Assembly: GCA_945890735.1 (NCBI GenBank)
Contig: CAMDCZ010000001.1
Coordinates: forward strand, 62,001 to 126,000
From: Bordetella parapertussis
Lineage (GTDB): Bacteria > Pseudomonadota > Gammaproteobacteria > Burkholderiales > Burkholderiaceae_C
Direction: 5' to 3'
Length of the DNA: 64,000 bases
The notes under the pieces are model-generated. The model was not told the origin of the DNA. It searched no databases and worked only from the letters and a program-made list of their open reading frames with translations. This document shows positions 7,604-15,979 of the stretch, piece after piece; position 1 is the first letter of the stretch, and each line of letters opens with the position of its first letter. A program made the position numbers and the translations under genes.

Positions 7604-8926
7604 TCAGTGAAATTGCTCTTCTTCGGTGGAACCGGTCAGCGCTTTGACGGAAGACGAACCGCCTTGAATGACCGTGGTGACATCGTCAAAATAGCCTGCG
7701 CCAACCTCTTGCTGATGTGACACGAAGGTGTAGCCTTTGTCTCGTGCAGCAAACTCAGGCTCTTGCACCATGTTCACATAATGCTTCATGCCTTCGCCGT
7801 TGGCGTACGCATTGGCGAACTGGAATGTGTTGTACCAGTTGATGTGAATGCCCGCCAAAGTGATGAACTGGTACTTGTACCCCAAAGCAGACAAATCCTC
7901 CTGGAAAGATGCAATTTGTTTGTCATTGAGGTTCTTTTTCCAGTTGAATGAAGGAGAACAGTTGTATGACAACAATTTGCCTGGGCAGGCCGCATGGACG
8001 GCTTGTGCAAACTCACGGGCAAAACCAATGTCAGGCACCCCGGTTTCACACCACACCAAGTCAGCGTAAGGGGCATAAGCAATGCCACGGCTGATGGACT
8101 GTTCAAGTCCATTTTTCACTCGAAAGAAGCCTTCTTGCGTCCGCTCACCAGTCAAAAATGGTTTGTCGTTGGCATCGTGATCAGAGGTGATCAAGTTGGC
8201 GGCCTCAGCATCTGTGCGTGCTAAAACGATGGTGGAAACACCCATGACATCAGCAGCAAATCGAGCAGCAATCAGTTTTTCGCATGCTTCTTGGGTGGGC
8301 ACCAAGACCTTGCCGCCCATGTGGCCACATTTTTTGACTGCGGCGAGTTGGTCTTCAAAGTGAACGCCCGCAGCACCTGCGGTGATCATGTTCTTCATCA
8401 ACTCAAAAGCATTCAGCACACCGCCAAAGCCAGCTTCGGCATCAGCAACGATGGGCAGAAAGTAGTCAATGAACTCTTTGTGACCTGGCTCAACACCACG
8501 GCCCCACTGGATTTCATCTGCCCGCTTGAAAGTATTGTTGATGCGGCGCACCATCGTTGGCACAGAGTCGTAGGCGTACAAAGACTGATCTGGATACATG
8601 GTCTCAGACGTATTGCCGTCTGCGGCAACTTGCCAGCCCGAAAGGTAGACCGCCTCCAGCCCTGCTTTGGCTTGTTGCATGGCCTGACCGGCAGTGATCG
8701 CGCCAAAAGCATTGACATAGCCTTTTTTAGCCCCGCCATTGACCTTTTCCCATAATTTTTCGGCTCCACGCTTGGCCAAGGTGTGCTCAATAGGCATGCT
8801 GCCCCGCAAACGCACCACATCGGCAGCGGAATAACCACGCTTAACGCCCTTCCAGCGGGGGTTGGTTGCCCAGTCATGTTCAAGGTCGGCAATTTGCTGA
8901 GCGCGGCTGATGGGTGATTTAGACAT
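7604..8926 (-). CDS. aceA: Isocitrate lyase
   Basis: 440 residues. It cleaves isocitrate to glyoxylate and succinate, the first step of the glyoxylate shunt needed for growth on acetate and fatty acids. The catalytic loop KKCGHMGGK with the active-site cysteine, the metal-binding region ADAEAGFGG and NCSPSFNW are all present. TGGAG lies eight bases before the ATG. Malate synthase is not adjacent. The gene has its own terminator and two identical palindromes 65-105 bp upstream, so it appears to be a separately regulated single-gene unit. Confidence 0.97.
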   Translation of the reverse strand: MSKSPISRAQQIADLEHDWATNPRWKGVKRGYSAADVVRLRGSMPIEHTLAKRGAEKLWEKVNGGAKKGYVNAFGAITAGQAMQQAKAGLEAVYLSGWQVAADGNTSETMYPDQSLYAYDSVPTMVRRINNTFKRADEIQWGRGVEPGHKEFIDYFLPIVADAEAGFGGVLNAFELMKNMITAGAAGVHFEDQLAAVKKCGHMGGKVLVPTQEACEKLIAARFAADVMGVSTIVLARTDAEAANLITSDHDANDKPFLTGERTQEGFFRVKNGLEQSISRGIAYAPYADLVWCETGVPDIGFAREFAQAVHAACPGKLLSYNCSPSFNWKKNLNDKQIASFQEDLSALGYKYQFITLAGIHINWYNTFQFANAYANGEGMKHYVNMVQEPEFAARDKGYTFVSHQQEVGAGYFDDVTTVIQGGSSSVKALTGSTEEEQFH

Positions 8927-9335
8927 GTCATGACTCCAGAAGGTTTAGAAAGTAGGACAACCGTCAAGGCTGCACAGGGCATATTCTATGTCTTATATAA
9001 GAGTAATTTTCGATCTTGTATCTTATATAAGAATAAATAAAATCCAATGATATCAATGGCTTAAATGAATAAACCAAATCAATTGAAGGAAAAGCCTGAC
9101 ATCAGCACAAAGAAAAAGGCGATGATCACCATTCATTTTTCACAATACGCAATTTCATTTCAAGTTCTTTGATCGAACAAAAACACGGACAAAATGAGAG
9201 ATGCAAAGGCCCGTTGTGAAAACCAAATGCACGAAAAAACAATGCAAAAAAACAGCCGTTGTCCCTTACGATATGGGCTGTCGACAAAAGCATAAAACTG
9301 GCGGCATTTCAATCACTTCACGAAGGAAAATGAAA
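8927..9335. other. 409-bp non-coding region between aceA and the SWIB gene
   Basis: Divergent control region. The aceA-proximal part holds two identical TCTTATATAAGA palindromes. The rest is A/T-rich and presumably carries the promoter of the plus-strand SWIB gene; I see no convincing -35/-10 pair there. An open frame continues upstream of the SWIB gene to 9201, but it lacks a ribosome binding site and its residues do not resemble the gene's repeat tail, so I treat it as untranslated. Confidence 0.6.
8991..9032. promoter_or_regulatory. Twin palindromic operator upstream of aceA
   Basis: The perfect 12-bp palindrome TCTTATATAAGA occurs at 8991-9002 and again at 9021-9032, exactly 30 bp apart, close to three helical turns. 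Both lie 65-105 bp upstream of the aceA start, overlapping the A/T-rich segment expected to hold its promoter. Two identical in-phase palindromes suggest cooperative binding by a dimeric regulator, most simply a carbon-source-responsive repressor of the glyoxylate shunt. The protein is not identified. Confidence 0.7.
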
Positions 9336-9836
9336 ATGGCAACTGCAAAAAAAGCGGCTAAAAAAACCGCAGTCAAAAAACCCGCAGCAAAAAAAGTTGC
9401 TGCCAAAAAAGCACCCGCTAAAAAAGCACCTGCTAAAAAAGTGGTAGCTAAAAAGCCGGCCGCCAAAAAAGCACCTGCTAAAAAAGCCGCTGTCAAAAAA
9501 GCACCTGCTAAAAAAGTAACAGCCAAAAAAGCTGCGCCTAAAAAAGCAGTCAAAAAGGTAGCCGCTAAAAAATCTCCTGCAAAGAAACGCACGCCGAATG
9601 CGGCTTTCATGAAGCCCCTGACACCGAGCGCAGCGCTTGCAGCTGTTGTGGGTAGCACACCCCTACCCCGTACCGAGGTGGTCAGCAAGTTGTGGGTCTA
9701 CATCAAGAAGCACAATCTTCAAGACAAATCCAACAAGCGCAATATCAATGCAGATGACAAGCTCAAAGCAGTCTTCGGTAAAGCGCAAGTCACCATGTTT
9801 GAACTTGCCAGCCTGATTGGCAAGCACCTGCACTGA
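9336..9836 (+). CDS. Histone H1-like Lys/Ala/Pro tail fused to a SWIB/MDM2 domain
   Basis: 166 residues. Residues 1-85 are almost entirely repeats such as APAKK, AVKK and VAAKK, like the tails of eukaryotic H1 and bacterial Hc/BpH1 proteins, which bind DNA non-specifically. Residues about 91-166 (FMKPLTPSAALAAV through LWVYIKKHNLQD to IGKHLH) match the SWIB fold known from chromatin remodelling factors and chlamydial proteins. The start is set at 9336 because GAAGGA lies eight bases before it; the ATG at 9330 is too close to that site. The tail is coded by near-identical 15-base units rich in A6 runs. A nucleoid role is inference from the domains; similar fusions are known in Burkholderiales. 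Confidence 0.88.
   Translation: MATAKKAAKKTAVKKPAAKKVAAKKAPAKKAPAKKVVAKKPAAKKAPAKKAAVKKAPAKKVTAKKAAPKKAVKKVAAKKSPAKKRTPNAAFMKPLTPSAALAAVVGSTPLPRTEVVSKLWVYIKKHNLQDKSNKRNINADDKLKAVFGKAQVTMFELASLIGKHLH
9405..9508 (+). repeat. Repeated units coding the lysine-rich tail
   Basis: The unit AAAAAAGCACCTGC occurs exactly at 9420-9433, 9465-9478 and 9495-9508, with a one-mismatch copy at 9405-9418. Each is followed by T and another A6 run. The same AAGCACCTGC core recurs at the end of the gene (9822-9831) and in its terminator (9859-9868). Confidence 0.85.
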
Positions 9837-9855
9837 GATTGGTCTCTGTGAAACC

Positions 9856-9887
9856 AAAAAGCACCTGCAAAGCAGGTGCTTTTTTTT
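9856..9887 (+). terminator. Terminator of the SWIB gene, probably bidirectional with clpB
   Basis: AGCACCTGC (9860-9868) and GCAGGTGCT (9872-9880) pair around AAA and run into eight T residues (9880-9887). On the opposite strand the five A residues before the stem supply a shorter T-tract for clpB, which ends at 9901. The left arm is identical in sequence to the repeat unit inside the upstream gene. Confidence 0.88.
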
Positions 9888-9900
9888 GGCCAACAGTTGG

Positions 9901-12513
9901 CTAGGTAGAAGAAGCAGTCACCGAACTGAAAATGAATTCGCCAGGCGCTTGTATCGGGTCAACAGTCACAGAGATCGAGTGCTTTGGCAAAAAATGCCCT
10001 TCCAACAACAGTTTGGACAGTGGGTTTTCAATGCGCTGCTGGATAGCTCGCTTAAGCGGGCGGGCACCAAAAACCGGATCAAATCCAACTTTTGCCAATT
10101 CATGCAGGGCTGCTGGCGTGACCATCAACTGCAAGTCCATTCGCGCCAAACGATTGCTCAAAACCTGTAATTGAATGGCCGCAATTTTTTCTATCTGCGC
10201 TGCATCCAGGGCGTGAAACACCACGGTTTCATCAATCCGATTGAGAAACTCAGGACGAAAATGACGCTTCAATTCTTCCCACACCGCATCTTTGATGTCG
10301 GCACTTTCTTGGCCAACCATCGCCTGAATAATCTTTGATCCAATGTTGGACGTCATGGCAATGACGGCGTTTTTAAAGTCGACCGTTCTTCCCTGTCCGT
10401 CAGTCAGGCGGCCATCATCCAAAACCTGTAACAAAATGTTGAAGACATCAGGATGCGCTTTTTCAATCTCGTCGAGCAAAATCACAGAATAGGGTTTTCG
10501 CCGAACCAATTCAGTCAAATAACCGCCTTCGTCATATCCAACATATCCGGGTGGTGCCCCTATCAGCTTGCTCACGGAATGCTTCTCCATGAACTCACTC
10601 ATATCAATGCGAACCAAATGATCTTCGGAGTCGAACAAAAAGCCAGCCAAAGCTTTGCACAACTCGGTCTTTCCTACGCCTGTCGGGCCTAGAAAAAGAA
10701 ACGAGCCTGTGGGTTTGGAGGGGTCGCTCAAGCCTGCCCTTGACCGCCGGATGGCATTGGAAACAGCCGTGATGGCCTCGTCTTGCCCTACCACCCTGGC
10801 GTGCAAATGCGATTCCATGAGCAAAAGCTTTTCGCGCTCCCCCTGCATCAACTTAGACACCGGTATACCCGTTGCGCGCGCAACAACTTCTGCAATTTCT
10901 TCTGCGCCGACGTGCGTTCGCAGTAAGCGGCTCCCCTGTGTAGCGGAATCCCAATTTTCCTCACTGGCATTGGCTTCCTTGAGTCGCTTTTCCAACTCAG
11001 GTAGTTTTCCGTACTGCAGTTCAGCAACTTTGTTGAAGTCACCTCGCCGCTTCAGGTCTTCAATCTGGATTTTGCATCGTTCAATTTCTTCCTTGAGTTG
11101 GGCGCCACCTTGAGCCTGGGCTTTCTCAGACTTCCAAATATCTTCCAAGTCCGCAAATTCTTTTTGTAGCTTGACGATTTCTTCTTCAATCAAGCCCATG
11201 CGTTTTTGTGACGCCTCGTCTTGCTCCTTGCGGACAGCCTCGCGCTCAATTTTCAATTGAATCAAGCGTCTGTCGAGTTTGTCCATGACCTCTGGTTTGG
11301 AATCAATTTCAATTTTGATCTTGGCCGCAGCCTCGTCAATCAAGTCAATGGCTTTGTCAGGCAAGAATCGGTCGGTGATGTATCTGTGCGAAAGCTCTGC
11401 GGCAGCCACAATGGCGGGATCGGTGATTTCGACACCGTGGTGTACCTCATACTTTTCTTGCAGCCCGCGCAAAATGGCAATCGTGGCCTCAACCGAAGGC
11501 TCTCCCACCAAAATCTTCTGAAATCGCCTCTCCAATGCAGCGTCTTTTTCGATGTACTTTCGGTACTCATCCAAAGTGGTAGCGCCCACACAGTGCAATT
11601 CACCGCGCGCCAGTGCTGGCTTGAGCATGTTGCCAGCATCCATAGACCCTTCACTTTTTCCTGCGCCGACCATGGTGTGGATTTCATCGATAAAAACGAT
11701 GGTTTGCCCGTGGTCTTTGGCCAGCTCATTCAAAACGGATTTGAGGCGCTCTTCAAACTCGCCTCTGAACTTGGCTCCCGCCAATAAAGATGCCATGTCC
11801 AAAGACAAAACCCGCTTGCCTTTGAGTGAATCTGGCACTTCACCTGAAATGATCCTTTGGGCCAATCCTTCGACAATGGCTGTTTTACCCACGCCTGGCT
11901 CGCCAATGAGAACCGGGTTGTTTTTGGTTCGCCGCTGCAACACCTGAATAGCGCGACGAATTTCATCATCGCGTCCAATCACCGGGTCCAATTGACCTGA
12001 ACGAGCGCGCTCAGTCAAATCGACGCAATACTTCAGCAATGACTCACGCTGACCTTCGGCATCAGCTGACTGCACTTTTTCGCCACCTCTCAACGCATCG
12101 ATGGCTGTGGATAAATTTTGTCGACTCAATCCATGACTTTTGGCTTGCTTCGCCAATTCAGACTTGCTGTCTGCAAATGCCAATAAAAACAGTTCACTTG
12201 CCACATACTTATCGCCGCGCTTGATGGCCTCTTTTTCAGCAGCTTGCAGCAGTGAAATCAAATCACGACTGACTTGAACTTGCTCTTGACCCTGAACTTC
12301 AGGCAGCCGCTGCACAGCGTCCTCTGCATCTTTGAGTAATGCAGCTATGTTCACCCCAGCACGCATCAACAGCGCGCGTGGACCATCATCTTGGCGGAGC
12401 ATGGCGGCCACCAGGTGGGGAACTTCAATGTAAGCATGGTCTGCACCCAAGGCCAGTGTTTGCGCTTCAGACAGCGCTTCTTGAAACTTGGTTGTCAACT
12501 TGTCAACACGCAT
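9901..12513 (-). CDS. clpB: ClpB disaggregase
   Basis: 870 residues. This hexameric AAA+ chaperone works with DnaK to resolve protein aggregates after heat stress. In order: a Clp N-terminal domain (about 1-145), the first ATPase domain with GEPGVGKT, the long middle coiled coil (about 400-520), and the second ATPase domain with GPTGVGKT. The start is the ATG at 12513 (MRVDKLTTKFQEAL), with GGAGG just upstream; an open frame continuing to 12546 adds residues foreign to the family. A heat-shock-type promoter candidate lies in the 64-bp gap after moaE. Confidence 0.97.
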   Translation of the reverse strand: MRVDKLTTKFQEALSEAQTLALGADHAYIEVPHLVAAMLRQDDGPRALLMRAGVNIAALLKDAEDAVQRLPEVQGQEQVQVSRDLISLLQAAEKEAIKRGDKYVASELFLLAFADSKSELAKQAKSHGLSRQNLSTAIDALRGGEKVQSADAEGQRESLLKYCVDLTERARSGQLDPVIGRDDEIRRAIQVLQRRTKNNPVLIGEPGVGKTAIVEGLAQRIISGEVPDSLKGKRVLSLDMASLLAGAKFRGEFEERLKSVLNELAKDHGQTIVFIDEIHTMVGAGKSEGSMDAGNMLKPALARGELHCVGATTLDEYRKYIEKDAALERRFQKILVGEPSVEATIAILRGLQEKYEVHHGVEITDPAIVAAAELSHRYITDRFLPDKAIDLIDEAAAKIKIEIDSKPEVMDKLDRRLIQLKIEREAVRKEQDEASQKRMGLIEEEIVKLQKEFADLEDIWKSEKAQAQGGAQLKEEIERCKIQIEDLKRRGDFNKVAELQYGKLPELEKRLKEANASEENWDSATQGSRLLRTHVGAEEIAEVVARATGIPVSKLMQGEREKLLLMESHLHARVVGQDEAITAVSNAIRRSRAGLSDPSKPTGSFLFLGPTGVGKTELCKALAGFLFDSEDHLVRIDMSEFMEKHSVSKLIGAPPGYVGYDEGGYLTELVRRKPYSVILLDEIEKAHPDVFNILLQVLDDGRLTDGQGRTVDFKNAVIAMTSNIGSKIIQAMVGQESADIKDAVWEELKRHFRPEFLNRIDETVVFHALDAAQIEKIAAIQLQVLSNRLARMDLQLMVTPAALHELAKVGFDPVFGARPLKRAIQQRIENPLSKLLLEGHFLPKHSISVTVDPIQAPGEFIFSSVTASST

Positions 12514-12544
12514 AGGCCACCTCCATCCTTCTGTATGAAGAAGC

Positions 12545-12572
12545 ATCTGAGGCCATGAAGCCCAAATTCAAG
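12545..12572 (-). promoter_or_regulatory. Sigma-32-like promoter of clpB
   Basis: Minus-strand CTTGAA (12567-12572) matches the heat-shock -35 element, and CCTCAGAT (12545-12552) is a partial match to the C-rich -10, separated by 14 bases, the usual sigma-32 spacing. It lies 32-60 bases before the clpB start and just after the moaE stop. The -10 match is imperfect. Confidence 0.5.
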
Positions 12573-12577
12573 AAGGC

Positions 12578-13063
12578 TCAATGCTCAGCAGATGCATTTG
12601 GAGCGTTGATGCCCCAGCGAGCCAGGGCCTGGTCGTCTGAAACCCTGGCATCTACCCAGCGGTGGCCCTGAGGTGTGGCTTCTTTTTTCCAAAATGGTGC
12701 TTGGGTCTTCAGGTAATCCATTAAAAATTCACAAGCCTGAAAGCTTTGCCCACGGTGGGGGGAAGTCACGGCAACCAAAACGATTTGATCCAGTGGCTTG
12801 AGCAGTCCTACCCGGTGAATGACACGTGCGCCCAAAATATCAAAACGAGACCGCGCTTCAGCGATCATCCGTTCAATCGACTTTTCCGTCATCCCCGGAT
12901 AGTGCTCCAACTCCAGGGTGGCGACATGATCTCCTTCATTTCGATCACGCACAGTCCCAACGAAGCTACAAACTGCGCCCACACCAGCTTGGTCTTGGCG
13001 GAGTAGTCCTAACTCATGGCTGACATCAAAATCCTGAGTCTGAATTTGCACAGAAAACTGCAT
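12578..13063 (-). CDS. moaE: Molybdopterin synthase large subunit
   Basis: 161 residues. MoaE is the catalytic subunit that transfers sulfur from thiocarboxylated MoaD to precursor Z (cPMP), making molybdopterin. The family features VGTVRDRNEGDHV, LELEHYPGMTEK, HRVG and the lysine-rich PFWKKE near the C-terminus are present. The ATG at 13063 lies two bases after the moaD stop; a TTG six bases upstream overlaps that stop and is less likely. It is the last gene of the alaA-hom-thrC-moeA-moaD-moaE run. Confidence 0.95.
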   Translation of the reverse strand: MQFSVQIQTQDFDVSHELGLLRQDQAGVGAVCSFVGTVRDRNEGDHVATLELEHYPGMTEKSIERMIAEARSRFDILGARVIHRVGLLKPLDQIVLVAVTSPHRGQSFQACEFLMDYLKTQAPFWKKEATPQGHRWVDARVSDDQALARWGINAPNASAEH

Positions 13064-13065
13064 TG

Positions 13066-13317
13066 TCAACCGCCTGTGACTGGAGGGAAAAAAGCCACCT
13101 CTGCGTTGGGCACCAAAACACTGTGTCCATCACTGACTTGTTGATTCAAAGCCATGCGTATGGCCTTGCCCTCTTCCAAAGCAACAGAATAGGGTTCGCC
13201 TCTGGCCATCAATTCAGAACGCAAAGCATTCAAGTCCAAGGCCTGGGTTTCGATTTCTTCTGTGCTCAGGCCAATTTGTTCGCGTATGGCCGCAAAATAA
13301 CGGATGGTGACTCTCAT
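13066..13317 (-). CDS. moaD: Molybdopterin synthase sulfur carrier subunit
   Basis: 83-residue ubiquitin-like protein ending in the obligatory Gly-Gly (PPVTGG), whose C-terminus carries the thiocarboxylate used by MoaE. The start is the ATG at 13317, which overlaps the moeA stop in an ATGA, a sign of coupled translation. A TTG nine bases upstream is open but unneeded. Its direct neighbourhood with moaE and moeA confirms the assignment. Confidence 0.94.
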   Translation of the reverse strand: MRVTIRYFAAIREQIGLSTEEIETQALDLNALRSELMARGEPYSVALEEGKAIRMALNQQVSDGHSVLVPNAEVAFFPPVTGG

Positions 13318-14552
13318 GACATCCAATCATTAAAGGGGATGAATTCAACCATATCACCCTTGCGAATAGATTGGTTGGGTGGATTGTCAATCAGGCCATC
13401 GCCCCAGACAGCAGAGGTCAATACGCCTGAGCTTTGATTAGGAAAAAGATCAATTCCCCCTTGCGGGTTACGACGAACGCGCAAAAATTCACGTCGCTTG
13501 TCGGCCTTAGGCCATTCGAAGTCTGCACGGACTGAATACGATTTCAAGCCAACCTGTTGAGCGCCCTGCAAGGCCAGCACAAAAGGACGCACCAACAACA
13601 TGAAGGTCACCAGACTAGACACTGGATTTCCTGGCAAGCCGATGAAATGCGTGGGTGAATTTTGTGCATTTTGAACATGACCATAGGCAAAAGGCTTGCC
13701 TGGTTTGACCGCAAGTGCCCATAAATGAAGTTGCCCCAGTGCGCTCACCGCGGGCTTGACATGGTCTTCTTCACCCACAGAAACACCGCCGCTGGTGAGA
13801 ATCAAATCATGGGATGTGGACGCCAAAGACAACATCTGTTTGGTTGCTTCTAAATCATCCGGTAGGTTGCCGAAGTCAGTCACAGTGCAGCCCAATCGGT
13901 GAAGCAGCGCGCGAAGAAAAAATCGATTGGAGTTGAAGATGGAACCTGCAGGCAAATTGGCAGGCGCCACATCGCCAGGCATGACCAACTCATCACCCGT
14001 AGACAACAAAGCCACTTTAGGGCTTCGACTGACAAGGAGCGAAGAGCGTCCAATACTCGCAGCCATCCCTAGGCCGGTAGGTGTTAAACGAAGACCTTTG
14101 GCAAGGACAACTTGGTCCACGGAGATGTCTTCACCCTGGCGGCGGATGCATTGACCAACCGAGGGGACCAGCTTGACCCGCACATGCCCGTCCTCTGTTG
14201 CCTCACACTCTTCTTGCATGACCACAGCATCAGCGCCCAAAGGTACAGGCGCACCTGTGAAAATTCTCGCCGCATGACCAGCGGCCAAAACACTTGGTTG
14301 AGAACCGGCAGCGATTCGTTGTCCAACTTTCAATTTACCTTGGTGCGCAGATAAATCCTGACAGTTAAACGCGTATCCATCCATGGCGGAATTGTCAAAA
14401 GAAGGGACATTCAATTCCGCGCGCACGTCTTCAGCAAGGATGCGGCCATCTGCATCGAACGTGGAAACCATCTCGGGTGATGCGAGCGGTTGCAATCCGC
14501 CAAGCAATTGCAGCAATGCATCATCCAATGCGATCAAGGCTTGTTTGTTCAT
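13314..14552 (-). CDS. moeA: Molybdopterin molybdenumtransferase
   Basis: 412 residues. MoeA inserts molybdate into adenylylated molybdopterin to complete the cofactor. The MoeA N-terminal and linker domains (FDNSAMDGYAF) are followed by the MogA-like domain with the signature LTSGGVSVGEEDHVK and a C-terminal beta-domain. Its ATG overlaps the thrC stop by four bases and its own stop overlaps moaD, so Moco synthesis genes are translationally chained to the threonine genes. The metabolic logic of that pairing is not obvious, but the order is shared by related genomes. Confidence 0.96.
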   Translation of the reverse strand: MNKQALIALDDALLQLLGGLQPLASPEMVSTFDADGRILAEDVRAELNVPSFDNSAMDGYAFNCQDLSAHQGKLKVGQRIAAGSQPSVLAAGHAARIFTGAPVPLGADAVVMQEECEATEDGHVRVKLVPSVGQCIRRQGEDISVDQVVLAKGLRLTPTGLGMAASIGRSSLLVSRSPKVALLSTGDELVMPGDVAPANLPAGSIFNSNRFFLRALLHRLGCTVTDFGNLPDDLEATKQMLSLASTSHDLILTSGGVSVGEEDHVKPAVSALGQLHLWALAVKPGKPFAYGHVQNAQNSPTHFIGLPGNPVSSLVTFMLLVRPFVLALQGAQQVGLKSYSVRADFEWPKADKRREFLRVRRNPQGGIDLFPNQSSGVLTSAVWGDGLIDNPPNQSIRKGDMVEFIPFNDWMS

Positions 14553-15979
14553 GGCTTGCAGTGTGCCTCGATGAACGATTTAACCTGAGAAACGCTGGCA
14601 GGCATGGTTTCAACCCGTTGAGGCAACTTTTCTAAATTCGAAAACTGAGGCGGTACAGGTGGAGAAAATCCCAGTGCCTCTTCAATGGTGCTGGCAAATT
14701 TAATCGGCAACGCTGTTTCCAATACCAGCATTGGGACATGCGGTTCGAGAAAGTCTTGAGCGACTTTCAAGCCATCTGCCGTGTGGGGATCCAAAAGTTG
14801 ATCGTGCCGAGCGTAGGCGTATTGAATCGTTTCAATTCGATTTTGGTGAGAGCTTTTGCCGCTGTAGAACCCATATTGGGATTGGATCTTGGCAAAAGCA
14901 TTGCTTTCAGCAAGGCTGAACTGCCCACTTTTGACCAAGTCGTCGCCAAAGAGTTGGCTGGTTTGATCTGCATTTCGGGCCAGCAAATCAAAGATGAAGC
15001 GTTCAAAGTTACTGGCTTTTGAAATATCCATGGACGGACTGGAGGTTTCAAATGTGTGAAGCGTGTCTCGAACTTGGTAAGAACCTGTTTTAAAAAACTC
15101 ATCGAGAACATCGTTTTCGTTGGTAGCCACCACAAGCTTGGAAATCGGCAACCCCATCATTCGGGCGACATGACCGGCACATACGTTGCCAAAGTTGCCA
15201 CTGGGAACGGCAAAGCTGACCTGTTGATGATTGCCTTTGGTGGCCTGAAAGTAACCTGCAAAGTAATAAACCACTTGAGCCAACAAGCGTGCCCAATTGA
15301 TTGAATTGACTGTGCCAATTTTGTAAAGTTTTTTGAACGTCAGGTCACTGGACACAGCCTTCACTATGTCCTGGCAATCATCAAAAACACCTTCAATGGC
15401 AATGTTAAAAATGTTTGCATCTTGCAGACTGAACATTTGAGCCTGCTGAAAACGACTCATTCGGCCATAGGGACTGGTCATGAACACGCGGACCCCTTTT
15501 TTACCGCGCATGGCGTGCTCGGCGGCACTGCCAGTGTCACCAGAAGTGGCGCCCAAAATATTGAGCTCTGCTGATCTTCGATTCAATTCGTATTCGAACA
15601 AATGCCCCAGGAGCTGCATGGCCATGTCTTTGAAGGCCAGTGTGGGGCCGTTAGATAAGCCCAGTATCTTTATTTGATCTGTGTAGGTGCGAACAGGCGC
15701 AATGAGATTCGAACCAAACACTTCAGACCGGTAGGTGTTTTGACACAGCGCAAGAAGATCTGCAGGCGGTATGTCGTCAATGTAACGGGACAAAATTTCA
15801 AAGGCTAAAAATGGGTAGCCCTTTGTCGCAAAGACGCTTCTCAGATGGGTCAAATCTTGAGAATCCATTCGGGGATAGCTAACCGGCAAATACAAACCGC
15901 CATCTGGAGCCAATCCCTCTAGCAAAATATCACAAAACGACTGCTTTGCTGCATGTCCTCTGGTGGAGATGTATTGCAT
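14549..15979 (-). CDS. thrC: Threonine synthase
   Basis: 476-residue PLP enzyme converting O-phospho-homoserine to threonine. The N-terminal YISTRGHAAKQSFCD is characteristic of the long threonine synthase class. The PLP lysine lies in LAFKDMAMQ, and ILGATSGDTGSAAEHAM binds the cofactor phosphate. The start codon shares one base with the hom stop (TGATG), so it is coupled to homoserine dehydrogenase, the enzyme two steps before it. No thrB homologue is seen in this run. Confidence 0.96.
   Translation of the reverse strand: MQYISTRGHAAKQSFCDILLEGLAPDGGLYLPVSYPRMDSQDLTHLRSVFATKGYPFLAFEILSRYIDDIPPADLLALCQNTYRSEVFGSNLIAPVRTYTDQIKILGLSNGPTLAFKDMAMQLLGHLFEYELNRRSAELNILGATSGDTGSAAEHAMRGKKGVRVFMTSPYGRMSRFQQAQMFSLQDANIFNIAIEGVFDDCQDIVKAVSSDLTFKKLYKIGTVNSINWARLLAQVVYYFAGYFQATKGNHQQVSFAVPSGNFGNVCAGHVARMMGLPISKLVVATNENDVLDEFFKTGSYQVRDTLHTFETSSPSMDISKASNFERFIFDLLARNADQTSQLFGDDLVKSGQFSLAESNAFAKIQSQYGFYSGKSSHQNRIETIQYAYARHDQLLDPHTADGLKVAQDFLEPHVPMLVLETALPIKFASTIEEALGFSPPVPPQFSNLEKLPQRVETMPASVSQVKSFIEAHCKP

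Noticed and set aside
9201..9335. N-terminal extension of the SWIB gene back to 9201
   Set aside because: The added residues do not look like the lysine-rich tail or SWIB, and the good Shine-Dalgarno sequence sits before the ATG at 9336.
9345..9590. Tandem repeats considered as a CRISPR-like or mobile repeat array
   Set aside because: The units are in-frame codons for APAKK-type residues without spacers, so they are explained by the protein tail.
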